A stretch of DNA of 19,662 bases, taken from assembly GCA_015657535.1 (NCBI GenBank), contig JADHZB010001033.1:1-19662 (forward strand), read 5' to 3'. A program made the translations under genes and the position numbers. This stretch comes from Nephromyces sp. MM_2019. Lineage: Eukaryota; Apicomplexa; Aconoidasida; Nephromycida. The notes beneath the pieces were generated by a model. The model saw only the letters and a program-made list of their open reading frames with translations, was not told the origin of the DNA and did not search any database. Of the stretch, positions 9,624 to 18,539 are shown piece after piece (the stretch's first letter is position 1; every line of letters starts with the position of its first letter).

Positions 9624-10190
9624 TCAGTTTCTTTTCTGTGGGCTGCCAACTGGGATTTTTTCTTTTTTTAAAACATTCATCTGCTGCCTAAGTTTTTCAC
9701 GAGCAGCTCTCCTAATTTTCGTCCTTATCTTCCCGCCACGATCGCGACGTGCTTCTATACTTGCGGATGCTCTATATTTATCCATATCAGAGCAGAAGTC
9801 AATGCCATTACCGAGGTAGTGAGCAGATACCTCCATGAGTGAGTTATTAGCAGTAGTAGAGGCAGGCGAGGAAAGGCACGTATTTACATGAGGGAATTCA
9901 ATGTAATGCCCTGAGGCATATATTAACCGTCGGGGGCCGCATGAAATTTTCCGCTGAATGTCGTCTACAGGGTTACAGCCAACAGTCAACTTCTGCAAAA
10001 TGTAGGGAACGCTGTTTCCATTAGGACTCAGAAAAGGATAACCGCAAATCATGGAAGGCTTGTACCACTGAAAAAGGTTGTGAGCAGACTCTGTGGTGGC
10101 AGAGAAATGTGCGAATAGACGCCTGTGAGGCTGAAAGAAGTAAACATTATTAAGTAGAGTTTCACTGAGAGCCCGGGAGTTGAAAAACAT
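9624..10190 (-). CDS. Hypothetical protein, 188 residues, possible organelle-targeted basic protein
   Basis: This is the longest uninterrupted ORF in the middle 10 kb. It starts at ATG (10190) with A at -3 and ends TGA (9624-9626). The N-terminus MFFNSRALSETLLNNVYF, followed by QPHRRLFAHFSATT, is rich in Arg, Ser, Phe and Leu and poor in acids, as in a mitochondrial presequence. The middle is mixed (Pro/Asn/Ser) with several cysteines. The C-terminal 45 residues are strongly basic and helical: EARRDRGGKIRTKIRRAA, then EKLRQQMNVLKKEKIP. That layout would suit a small RNA-binding or mitoribosomal protein, but I recognise no family, so the function is inference only. It appears to be a single exon; no neighbour suggests a partner. 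Confidence 0.55.
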   Translation of the reverse strand: MFFNSRALSETLLNNVYFFQPHRRLFAHFSATTESAHNLFQWYKPSMICGYPFLSPNGNSVPYILQKLTVGCNPVDDIQRKISCGPRRLIYASGHYIEFPHVNTCLSSPASTTANNSLMEVSAHYLGNGIDFCSDMDKYRASASIEARRDRGGKIRTKIRRAAREKLRQQMNVLKKEKIPVGSPQKRN

Positions 10191-10194
10191 CTTT

Positions 10195-13130
10195 CCTACT
10201 GTTTCTAATTATAAAGTTATGAAGAACCGCTTGGATAGGTCTTTCCCTCAGTGAAAAGATGGAAAATTCCTTTGGCAGGGAGTATAAAGCATTAATAAAG
10301 GTGGTTTATTGCACAGTTTCCCAAGAGACTGATAAACTCAAGAGCAAATCAAAGATGTCAGCTTTACTTCGTTGGCTACAAACCGCGTAACAGGACAATG
10401 TACTCGGCATGCTGCTTGAGGATGGACAAACCAGGCATTATATTCATATTTAATGCGGGTAAACCTATTTTGAAATGACATGCACTGCGATGTCGAAACG
10501 AGGATACTACGTATTCCATATAGTAAGGATATTCGTAAGTCTTATCTGCCAGACTTGCCCACCTTGACAGTACACAACTTATATAATCACTGAGAAGCTA
10601 AGATAGACGTTGAGGTCTCATCATCTTGTCGGGCATGCGGACCCGGAGCCAAGAGTAGTGTTTTGCTGGGGCAAGCATCAAAATCTTCATCCATCGGTTG
10701 TAGATTACAATGCTTTGTTTCGTACTTATGACTGTTGGCCACTTGGAAGTTGCAAAGTCAGCGAACTCAGACAAGGCAAAGTAAAGGCTGGAACTTATAT
10801 ATGGATTTATACACTGCCCAGGACGAAACTCAGAGTACCGCGACTAGCATGATGATTCCTAACGAAATCCTAAGTAAAGAAATAGTTAAAGAATTTATCA
10901 AGGAAAATGGGAAAGTATAGTCAGCTATACATATCATGAAGTCTCCAATGGCCGGATTCAATTGTATTTCTCCGCGTTATCAACCTTACAGCACTGTGCG
11001 ACGTGTCTAACACACCAATAAGCTCCACATCTGAAAGAAGGGAGCGAGGGATATCTAAAAATCACTAACATTCACAGTTGAAAGAATGAAGCGAGCAATA
11101 CCTTACTCTGGTTTGCTATACCTCACTGCTGGCTGTCACAAGTGTTGAGCTTTGATAATCCACGAAATCAATGAGTATGCAGGAGTACAGGCTATATTTT
11201 TTCTCATCTGCTGAATCAAAAAGTCCCTTCTTTTCTTTGACTACCAGCTACGTATGATAGCGCCATCTCTCAAGCGACTCTAAGAATAAGCTAAACTGAA
11301 AGCTACTTCTCACCTCTTCCCGGGCTGCATTTTAAAAAGTTACATTTCTAACTGGAAGCGAAGTATTTTCCGGAATAAAAACATGTTTGATAGAGGCATC
11401 TGCAGCCATTCCAGCCACTCGTTTATTTATGAAGCAAGCAGATTGCGAAATGATGTCCGCAGAGCTAACATCGTATTATTAACCCCCTAGATTAACGGTT
11501 TCATCCTCAATATTTTGGTAAATTGCAGGATTCTAGCTCATAGGTATCTACGAAGGAATTATAGTAGCCGTGACACTTATAATATCTAAGCAAAATATTC
11601 TAGAGTAGTTACTATTTGCGTTAAAATAACTCTTTAATGATTTACTACTACGATATTGCGGATTTTCATATCCCTTTCCTGATGATGTAAACTTTTTGTG
11701 TGTAAGAAATCTAATCAGCGACTAAACTCCTGCCTTGGTACCTTAATAAAATTTCTTTAAAACAACAATCGCGCCATAACTTTTTTAAAGTGTAAAAAAT
11801 ACTAAACACCGTATAATCCCTCAAATCAGGAATACTGTGCAAAAATTTGGAAAAGAAGTGGCAAAGCAGCAACGTGCTGATGATCTGAATGGCTTGGACT
11901 GCATTCAGGACAGCTTGTACTACCCCACTGCAGCTACTTCTGTCGCCTTAGCATGTAGAATTAAAGCCATATTTCCTGCTGTGGTTTCAAAGACACTAGC
12001 AATAGCTACTATGGCTTCCAACACTAGAGAAAATTATGTGGAACAAGTAATTAGCGCTTGCATGTATTTATGAAACCCCAAAGCTAGGGTATTTTCAAAC
12101 AAAATGTTCAAAGACGATGCTATAAGCTTTTCTTATGAGGTAATTCTGAGGTATCAATGGGTACTTTAGGCAGTTTTTTGCTTTTTCTTTTATCCGAAGG
12201 CTTCACTAGATTAGTTGTAGCTTGCGCTATTAACCCTCCAAAGTAAAGTTGATTTTAATACTGCTTTCTTTATAGATGCCAACACACTCCAGACCACTAG
12301 TACATTATTTGCTATTGCTTGCTTAAAGCCCGAATTACCAACAGCTTTCTGGTTAGTATCATTGAGATTATTTGCTAAGCTTTCAAATTAAATATTTTAG
12401 ATTCAATTAAGAGGAAAGCATCTTTTGAAATCTAAAGTGAGACATCTACCCACATGTGCTTCTAAAGCTAAAATTCTCATGCTAGCATGGAATATAATTT
12501 TCCTTAAAAGGATCGTCTCTATTCTTGTAAGGTAGCATTGTCACCTCTTTGCTTTACGTCTTTGTACGCATGATACATCTTAAAGGTGAGATCTAAGCAT
12601 TTATACGATTAATCGATGTTGCATGCGTAGTTTAAAAACCTGCTGCGACGAGTAAAATCGGTGCATCCCGCAACATCCATCTTTATCAGTGCTGAATATG
12701 TTTTTCCTCATAATTGCAATCTTCCTGGTACGAAAAATAACATTGTAAAATACTCAGTTAAACGCTGGGTCCCATATAGGCAGTGCAAATGGGTTGAACT
12801 AGTAAAACTTTTGCATGTTCATATATTAGTTTTCTCTAGAATAGTGCGTAGTGAAAAAGCTGTCCGAGCTTCTCCGGTTTGAAGCATATCTCGCTGCTTC
12901 AGCAAGACGTGAAAAAAATTTGCACGGTTGCATCCAAGAAGTGTACTTGCTGTGAGTTAGAAAGATGGACTGGCGAAAAATACTGTGCTTAACGAATATC
13001 CTGGGCTTAATCGGTTATATAATCATCTCATCATGGGCTTAGTTAGCTGCACTGATATCTGTCTACGCGATTCATTGGCTATACTAATTGCTATGCGAAC
13101 TTAGTTACCTTCACAGATACATGTCTCTAT
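10195..13130. other. Region without confident genes
   Basis: Frames at 10610-10852 and 12661-12882 are open for 70-80 codons but start at TTG or GTG and show no motif. The frame at 11837-12073 is listed separately as the only somewhat protein-like one. No repeats, RNA genes or mobile-element ends were seen. The promoter of the minus-strand ORF ending at 10190 would lie at the left edge, but no motif is recognised. Confidence 0.5.
11837..12073 (+). CDS. Weak candidate exon, 78 codons, unknown
   Basis: The frame opens after an acceptor-like tcag at about 11826-11829 and closes with TGA. It begins with GTG if read as an ORF, so it would have to be an exon. The translation (KEVAKQQRADDLNGLDCIQ, then an Ala/Val/Ile-rich helix and ASNTRENYVEQVISACMY) is balanced in composition, unlike most neighbouring frames. 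No family is recognised and no matching donor or partner exon was found. It may well be chance. Confidence 0.18.
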   Translation: MQKFGKEVAKQQRADDLNGLDCIQDSLYYPTAATSVALACRIKAIFPAVVSKTLAIATMASNTRENYVEQVISACMYL

Positions 13131-13139
13131 GCGGCTTAG

Positions 13140-13300
13140 TATTCTGCCCCTCTCGCTTTCAGTCACTCTTCCAATGACCCTTTGAATGTCTTCCACTGGC
13201 TTGATCTCTCACTCTTTTACTCTTTCGTTCTTTCACTTACTCTCTCAGTCACTCTTTTACTCGCTCTCTATAACCTCCCCAACCTACCCAACCTAATCTC
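13140..13300 (+). other. Polypyrimidine-rich stretch, intron-like
   Basis: The plus strand is dominated by C and T, with repeated words such as tcactctttta and actctctcagtcactc. It contains cttccactggcttgat (13190-13205), found identically at 17031-17046 inside a confirmed intron that is also followed by a pyrimidine-rich stretch. By analogy this is probably intron sequence preceding the possible exon at 13494. Confidence 0.5.
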
Positions 13301-13493
13301 CCTAGGGCATACCTCCTGTAAAAGTTACTGCTTTCGACAAAACTGTTTTTTGTGACCAATGCCATGATTCAGTGTATACAGCTCAGCACATTCTTGTCTC
13401 AGAACCCCGCTCATCAGTTTTTGCAATCATTTCATTCACTTTTTCATTGTTTTTGCTTGCTGCAAGGACTGCCTCCTTCATCGTCTCCCGTAG

Positions 13494-13619
13494 CCAGCTA
13501 CCGTGAACCACTCGGTCAAACTTTTGCTTGTCGGTCCATATGCGCCGGGAACTTGCAAGTCCAAGACTGCGGCGGAGCTGCTAGGGCACAACGCCTGCTG
13601 GATGACTTTGATGGGCAAT
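13494..13619 (+). CDS. Possible exon with degenerate glycine-rich kinase/NTPase-like motif
   Basis: This GC-rich island in AT-rich DNA follows a good acceptor (tcgtctcccgtag, ending 13493). The phase-0 frame reads VKLLLVGPYAPGTCKSKTA, then AELLG and MTLMGND, and may leave at a donor in GATAA|gtgggt. A hydrophobic strand, glycine loop with KS, and helix resemble a P-loop, but with two extra residues before KS. Alternatively, GTCKSKTAAELLG...MGND resembles the PfkB sugar-kinase pattern GGxxxNxAxxLxxLG...GxD with two residues missing. Because the segment is GC-rich, other frames (13352-13621 plus; 13478-13669 minus) are open too, which weakens the case. No partner exon was found. Confidence 0.28.
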
Positions 13620-13629
13620 GATAAGTGGG

Positions 13630-14860
13630 TGACGAGCAGCAGGAATGGGGTGTCTCTCTCCATGCACACACTTCTTCCCCCCTTTTGTTAGCTTGATACG
13701 CACCCCTGTCTTGGCTACCGCTTTACCTGCTGTCTACAATCTCGTTACATCGTCCTGCTTAAATTACCCAAAATTTGGTTCCCCCCTCTCTCACACACCA
13801 ACACAGGGTTTTTTTGTGGGCGTGCTGCTCTCTATATGCAAAGTATAGCAGATTCTCTGGATGAACAAGCAACACACACACACGTATCCCCATATATGCC
13901 TTGGTTAGTCCCATTTTCCAAGGAATAAACATATTTTTTGGGTTTGTGTGTAGCTTTCTAGACGTTTTCACGATGTGGATGTAACGCTTTCTTACGAAAT
14001 GCCAAGTGTTGCTTCTTGGGAATTCCTCGGGTATCAAAAATTAAATTTTTACACTTTTATCTCAAAAGGCAGATATAGACTGTAGTAAATGATACAGTTT
14101 ATTAGTTTTCCATTATGATTGTGTTTTCATTTGAATTTCGGAACCTTGAGGATGTTACCCCACTGTAGGCATTTGATTATGATTCCATTCGTATTTCGGA
14201 CCCTTGAGGGGTTGTAGGATAAGAAGCGTTTTGTTTTTATCGCTACTGCATCATCTGCTTTAGTCAAACACTTCGTGAGGTATGAACACTTTGTAAAGCA
14301 GAATAATGTCTATCTTACATGGTGTTTTGACTAGAATCTCAAAGGTAATAGTGAGAAAAGCTAAGGATCCCACCTAGTATTTCAAATGAATTTTTTTTTC
14401 CGCTTTATTGGTTTTTATATAATCTTCTGCCATTAGAGGTTGTGTGTATTTTGCATGGTGTCTCACGTTGAGGGGCCGGGAATGGCAATAGTACTATGCT
14501 ATCTTCTTCTTTTTCTTTGGCAGGGTAACCTCATTTCATCTTTGGGGAGTTTGAGGACATTTTTGTGGAAAAACAAGAGTTTTTCTCTAAAGGCTATGTA
14601 GAATCTTTTTTGCCATGCATTTACAGGAGTCGTCTGCGAAGAGTTGTTACCATAATGGCGTAGTTCTCCCTTTGAGTATATTTTCTTTCTTGAAGAAGGA
14701 CTGGATAGTAATGAGCTTTGCCAAGACTCGATAAGAGATATACACAAGACGATCTTTCTCGGTGGAAAGAGAAGGCTCTCAGTGAGTCTTTTTTAGGGGG
14801 TACTCTTTTGGAGACTTCTGAGCTTCGAATAAGAGAGAAAGCAACGTAATGTGTCACCGT
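13630..14860. other. Region without confident genes
   Basis: The start is pyrimidine-rich and holds scattered CA microsatellites (13670, 13790, 13870). Overlapping minus-strand frames at 14499-14747 and 14621-14857 are Lys/Arg/Ser-rich and show no motif. A plus-strand acceptor-like tttctttggcag at 14510-14521 opens only a short frame. A divergent direct repeat at 14112-14215 is listed separately. Confidence 0.45.
14112..14215. repeat. Divergent direct duplication, about 42 bp
   Basis: Copy one (14112-14156) and copy two (14175-14215) share attatgatt, then a cattt/catt segment, gaatttcgga against gtatttcgga, and cccttgagg-type sequence. The starts are about 64 bp apart. Mismatches and small indels indicate an old local duplication. 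Confidence 0.6.
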
Positions 14861-14879
14861 TTTTTGAGTCTTTTACATA

Positions 14880-15069
14880 AAGTGTTTGTGTGTTTGGCAA
14901 TCGCTCAGCAAGAGTGTATGTGTTTTCCAATCCCTAAGCAAGTGTATTTGTGTCTGTTTGCTGCTCACCAAGAATGTGTGTTTTTTCGCTAGTCCCTGAG
15001 CAAGATTGCATGTGTGCTCGTTTTTTCTTGCTATTTGCTCAGCAAAGTCTTGTGTAATTTGCTCAAGCA
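14880..15069. repeat. TG-rich tandem array, about 30-bp unit, about six copies
   Basis: Units end in a variant of gctcagcaag or ccctaagcaag and begin with a variant of agtgtatgtgtttt. Boundaries fall near 14910, 14940, 14970, 15002, 15044 and 15069, giving lengths of 30, 30, 32 and 42 bp, with a shorter last copy. Because two central units are exactly 30 bp, the minus strand stays open (14873-15070) and translates to a loose ten-residue Thr/His/Leu repeat. I take that as a by-product of the DNA repeat. Confidence 0.75.
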
Positions 15070-15796
15070 CTGAAGTGCCAGGGATAGAGATTGTGCGTTT
15101 TAATAATGGAATTCATCACCACGCTGCAATCTCTTCCCATTTTTTGTGATAAAAGCAAAAATTGCCTCATTTTTGGAAGTGTTTTCTACTATAAAGCTCA
15201 CTCACTCCCCTCTTCTTCTGATTCATCTGTTTATTCTTTTTTCTCAGGTCATTTTTTTCAGGAGGGGTATATATATCATGAAAAATCACGAGTTTTCCAG
15301 CAATAATTCGACCCAGACTGCTGTTTTAGACCTTTTATACATTAATTTGTTGCTATAACTGGAATGGTGTTCAAAAAAAAGAGTTTTATTTTTTTCAAAG
15401 CATTTTTTTGGCATTTCAATACTCTCTGCAAATTCTTGCGTAGGTGAAAAAAAGTGCTCTTTACTCTGTAAAATAGATTTTTCTGTACATTGGCGTTTTA
15501 AGTTAATATTTTACTGAAATTTCGCCAGTTTTAGTGGTTTAAGAAACCTCATCCTCTACTCGCCGTTTTTTACGGTTTGAATCTGTTTGATTACTAAATA
15601 ATGGTGGACGAATCTAGCATTTAATGCTAGGATCTCTATAACAAAATCTCGTCATACCGTTTTGATTTTTTTGCAAAACTTGATTCCCTGTTGCCGTGCT
15701 AGTTTTTCTTGGCGATTGAAGATTCTCTTCTTCAATGAGCTAAGCTGTTATTTTTTCAGTCAAATCGCCGATACTGCCAGATTTTTAGATTTTACA
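15070..15796 (+). other. Upstream region of the four-exon gene
   Basis: This is T-rich sequence without a recognised gene. It holds a perfect short palindrome (15614-15630, listed in findings) and an acceptor-like ttattttttcag ending at 15759. If that acceptor is used, the ATG at 15797 sits 37 bases into an exon, and the gene has an upstream exon (5' UTR or coding) to the left. A promoter cannot be placed. Confidence 0.4.
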
Positions 15797-16678
15797 ATGG
15801 CGGAAGAAGGTGAAGATATTGATTATCACTCAAAATCTTGTGAGGATGCCACAAGCAGAGAAAAATGCAGTAATTCAGTTAACAAAGTTGATTCTGCAGG
15901 AAAAACTTCCGGTTATAGATTATCAATACACAAATTTGCTTCTTGGTTACAACAAGAAGCCTCCAACGTGGAGAATCAAAATTTTTCCGCTCGCATTTGC
16001 GATGAAAGCTTACTGAGTGCTTCTATAACGGAAAAAAACCTTTGGAAAAGTAGTTTATTGAATTATTATTCAGAGTATACTTTTCTTGGGAGAACAAAGT
16101 TTTTCGATATGTATATATCGGATATGGAAGAATATATTTGTCTGCAGGGAATCCATCCAATATCTCTTCTCTATGAAGCTCACAGAGCTTTTTCCAAGAG
16201 AATTGAGTATGAAAAACCTGAAATATTCAATAGAGACACGTGTAGCTTTGGAATAGGCTTAAACTACGGATTGCCCTCTGAAGATAAAAATTGCTGCAGA
16301 AAACCTCCTTCATCGATCGCAGAAGTGTGTGAAGCTGCAAAAAAATGTTTTGGCCCGAATTATACGTATTTTTGGGATTCTGAAGATACGAAGAAGATTG
16401 CAAGGGAAGCATCTTGCAGACCTACAGATTCAGGCGATAGTTCTATTGTAGGAGCTTGTTCAAAGAGTCAGCTTGTTTATAGTGATATTTACGATGTGTT
16501 TCCCTCCTCACTACGCTCTCGTCTGGGAAAGAGCAGCAATTATCTCGAAAATACGGAGGAAGGGAAGTTATATAACTGGTTTTCTGAGGGATTATTGAGG
16601 ATTAGAGAGTGGACAGGTGATTTAGCTCTTGAAATGTTTCTGGTTCCTCCTTGGAATGAGCTTTGCTTTAGTAAAAAG
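15797..16678 (+). CDS. Four-exon gene of unknown function, exon 1 (N-terminal 294 residues)
   Basis: The start is chosen at ATGGCGGAAG (15797), with A at -3 and G at +4, opening MAEEGEDIDYHSKSCED, an acidic N-terminus. The frame is open for 135 more bases upstream, but that part is hydrophobic and contains a likely acceptor at 15758-15759. No signal peptide or membrane span is seen after the ATG. A folded-looking stretch follows at residues 45-150 (FASWLQQEASN, YTFLGRTKFFDMYISDMEEY, SLLYEAHRAFSKRIEY). Then come a Cys-containing segment, FGPNYTYFWDSED, and a Trp-rich end (LYNWFSEGLLRIREWTGDLA, FLVPPWNELCF). The exon ends AAA AAG|gtagtc, phase 0. I recognise no family; the length and order make it a certain coding exon, with function unknown. 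Confidence 0.85.
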
Positions 16679-17366
16679 GTAGTCTTGTTTGGCTAGGAGT
16701 ATATGATGAAGTTTGAAGATGAAATGTGTGCAGCTAGTGCAAGGGGTTTGGAAGTTTTGTGCTTGAATTTTCTTGAAATTCTTTGAGCATGGAGCGTTTG
16801 TGAAGCGATGTGAAGAAAAATTGTGTTTGCATTATATTTGCAGCTATTCTGAAGAAATAGGTGTAGTTTTAGGGCTCAGATTGAAGCTTTTTTTATATTT
16901 TTTATTTTCTGGTTTTGTTTTAGTAGGCTTGCTTTCTAGAGATGATTTTGATACTTGTGTGTGTGTTTTTTTTCCTGTTTGCTTTCTCTGCTTTGCCTTT
17001 AATTTTTTTGTTGTCTCCTCTTTGATAGTACTTCCACTGGCTTGATTGCTTCTCCTTCGCTTGCCTTCCTTCGCTGCTCCCCCATTACGCTTCCCACTCC
17101 CTCTTCTCCCCTACACTATATTTTCTCGTAATTCATAATATGAAGCCCTCTTTGCACTGCTGCTTCCCCACGTGATTTCCAATCACTCTCTCTCTTAACA
17201 TACATTCTTCTCAACAAAGCCTAGCGCTTTATCCAATATTCCGCTCACTTCACGCACAAAAAACTCCCATCTCTGCTTTCAGCTGATTATATCTTTATTC
17301 TAGCCCCCAATTACTCACAAACTCTCTTTATTTTTTCAAAAACCTCCGTTATTCCCCAAATTTCAG
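16679..17366 (+). other. Intron 1 of the four-exon gene (688 bp), with polypyrimidine half
   Basis: It starts gtagtc and ends ccccaaatttcag. The first half is T/G-rich. From about 17037 the plus strand becomes strongly pyrimidine-rich (runs such as cttctcccctac and tctctctctt) almost to the acceptor. The ORF at 16773-17045 lies inside it and gives a Leu/Phe/Val-rich translation that I reject as a gene. Confidence 0.75.
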
Positions 17367-18018
17367 GTATCTCTAGATGAGGAAGAGAAATCTCAGCTCT
17401 TCAAGTTTACAGATCTCACAAAAACCCTCAAAGTTTCCAAGCCAAAAATAGTATTAGTAGCTAAAGATCAAAGCATATTTCCCTTTAATGATGCTCAAGA
17501 TATAACAACCGACTTGGATAGAGAATACAATAATAATAGCTTTTCTGGCAGCGATCATTATACTGATGATTCGATATGGAAGTCTTCAATGAGTAGCTTA
17601 GAAATGCTAGTTAAAAACGAGCGGATTATTGAATCTTGCAAGCTTAGTGATCGAGCTTTTGAAAATAATGAGAAGATGACTAGGAAGATACTGTGGCCTT
17701 CAAGTTGCTCGGCATCTCTGTTTGATAATGCGTATATTGCTTATGATAGTCTTCCTCCTGAGCTAAAAATGGTTGGAAAAAAGATGGAAATTTATAAAAA
17801 AGAAATTGATGAATTTCATGAATCTATAGAATTGACTGATGGCAATGAAGATCTCGAATCAATAAAATCATCTTCAGCAGATGCAGCGATAAATTCCTCG
17901 AAAAATATTTTTGAAGAAAATCTCGGTGATTTAGAAGTAAAATCAGAAGAGGAAGATTCAGGAGAAGCTTTCAATACAGCTTTAAATAGAGGAATACCTA
18001 ACTTGGAGAAGTGCTTGG
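17367..18018 (+). CDS. Four-exon gene of unknown function, exon 2 (acidic, low-complexity middle)
   Basis: The exon begins GTA TCT CTA GAT after aaatttcag, in phase 0 with exon 1. It encodes VSLDEEEKSQLFKFTDL, a Lys/Val-rich stretch (VSKPKIVLVAKDQ), an Asn/Ser/Asp-rich region, and a moderately hydrophobic block with LPPELKMVGKKMEIYKKEID. It closes with a strongly acidic Glu/Ser/Asp linker (DLEVKSEEEDSGEAFNTAL). It is likely flexible between a folded N-terminus and the helical C-terminus. The donor is placed at TTGG|gtgggt (18018/18019), phase 1, because only that choice joins in frame with the next exon. TG-rich minisatellite DNA starts almost at once after the donor. Confidence 0.82.
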
Positions 18019-18023
18019 GTGGG

Positions 18024-18190
18024 TGTTGTGTGTGTCTATACTTTTGATCTGTGTGTATCTGTTTATGCATTTGATATGTGTGTATATGTTTGACTTGTGT
18101 GTGTGCCTATGCTTTGACTCTGTGTGTGTCCCTATACTTCTGGCCTGCATTTCGCCTTATGCTTTGACTCTGCGTGTGTACCTATATTTT
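18024..18190. repeat. Degenerate TG-rich minisatellite, about 25-bp unit
   Basis: The consensus is close to tgtgtgtgtacctatg followed by ctttgactc. Six or so variants occur, the fifth carrying an insertion (ctggcctgcatttcg). It begins within a few bases of the splice donor at 18019 and so fills the 5' half of the intron. Confidence 0.75.
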
Positions 18191-18271
18191 CACCCCTTAT
18201 TTTTTGCCATTATCGCTCCACATTTCACTACTCTTCTCGCTCTCACCCACACGCCTATCCCCCCGCACTAT

Positions 18272-18300
18272 GGATTTCCTTCATACTTGAAGGAAAATCC
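18272..18300. other. Intronic inverted repeat (hairpin)
   Basis: ggatttccttca, a four-base loop tact, then tgaaggaaaatcc. The arms pair over 12 positions with a single bulged base. This is the strongest short inverted repeat I saw in the window. It lies about 105 bases upstream of the acceptor of exon 3. Confidence 0.75.
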
Positions 18301-18405
18301 ACTCCCTCATCCCGCAAATTACGCTTATTTTAGCTATTTTGATGCAATTTTCCCCTTAAAAGCCTACTTTTCCCGCTGTTTCTCTACTTTATTCATCATC
18401 TTCAG

Positions 18406-18539
18406 CGGAGCTTAGATGGTTAAGGTTTACTGGGAACTTAGAAGCTTCCAAAGAGCTGGGTAATTACGCCGAAACACTGCAGGAATTGGAGAATATTTTG
18501 GACAGATTGAAGGAGCAACTCTTCTGCATGCGACCATTG
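18406..18539 (+). CDS. Four-exon gene of unknown function, exon 3 (helical)
   Basis: The acceptor is catcttcag at 18397-18405. The leading CG completes the codon begun by exon 2 (G+CG, Ala), then ELRWLRFTGNLEASKELG, NYAETLQELENILDRLKEQL and FCMRPL. Heptad-like spacing of Leu/Ile in the second half suggests an amphipathic or coiled helix. The donor is CCATTG|gttagt, phase 0, agreeing with exon 4. Frame continuity through two independent splice junctions supports the exon strongly although it is short. Confidence 0.8.

Larger units (their letters stand above)
18019..18405 (+). other. Intron 2 of the four-exon gene (387 bp)
   Basis: It runs from gtgggt to catcttcag. The first 180 bp are a degenerate TG-rich tandem repeat (listed separately). 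The rest is pyrimidine-rich and holds a strong hairpin at 18272-18300. The plus-strand frame 18011-18415 is open only because of the repeat and pyrimidine bias. Confidence 0.75.

Noticed and set aside
13478..13669. Minus-strand ORF and a second plus-strand ORF (13352-13621) over the GC-rich island.
   Set aside because: Stops are rare in GC-rich DNA in all frames. Neither shows a motif, though the frame choice in this island remains uncertain.
14499..14857. Two overlapping minus-strand ORFs, Lys/Arg/Ser-rich.
   Set aside because: They overlap in different frames, have no recognisable motif, and reflect T/C-rich plus-strand sequence.
14873..15070. CRISPR-like or repeat-protein reading of the 30-bp array.
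   Set aside because: Units are contiguous and degenerate without unique spacers, and the genome is eukaryotic. The protein repeat follows automatically from a unit length divisible by three.
16773..17045. A 90-codon plus-strand ORF, hydrophobic.
   Set aside because: It lies wholly within intron 1 of the four-exon gene, and the translation is a Phe/Leu/Val run from T-rich DNA.
18011..18415. A 134-codon plus-strand ORF.
   Set aside because: It spans the TG minisatellite and pyrimidine-rich intron; the in-phase exons on both sides exclude it.
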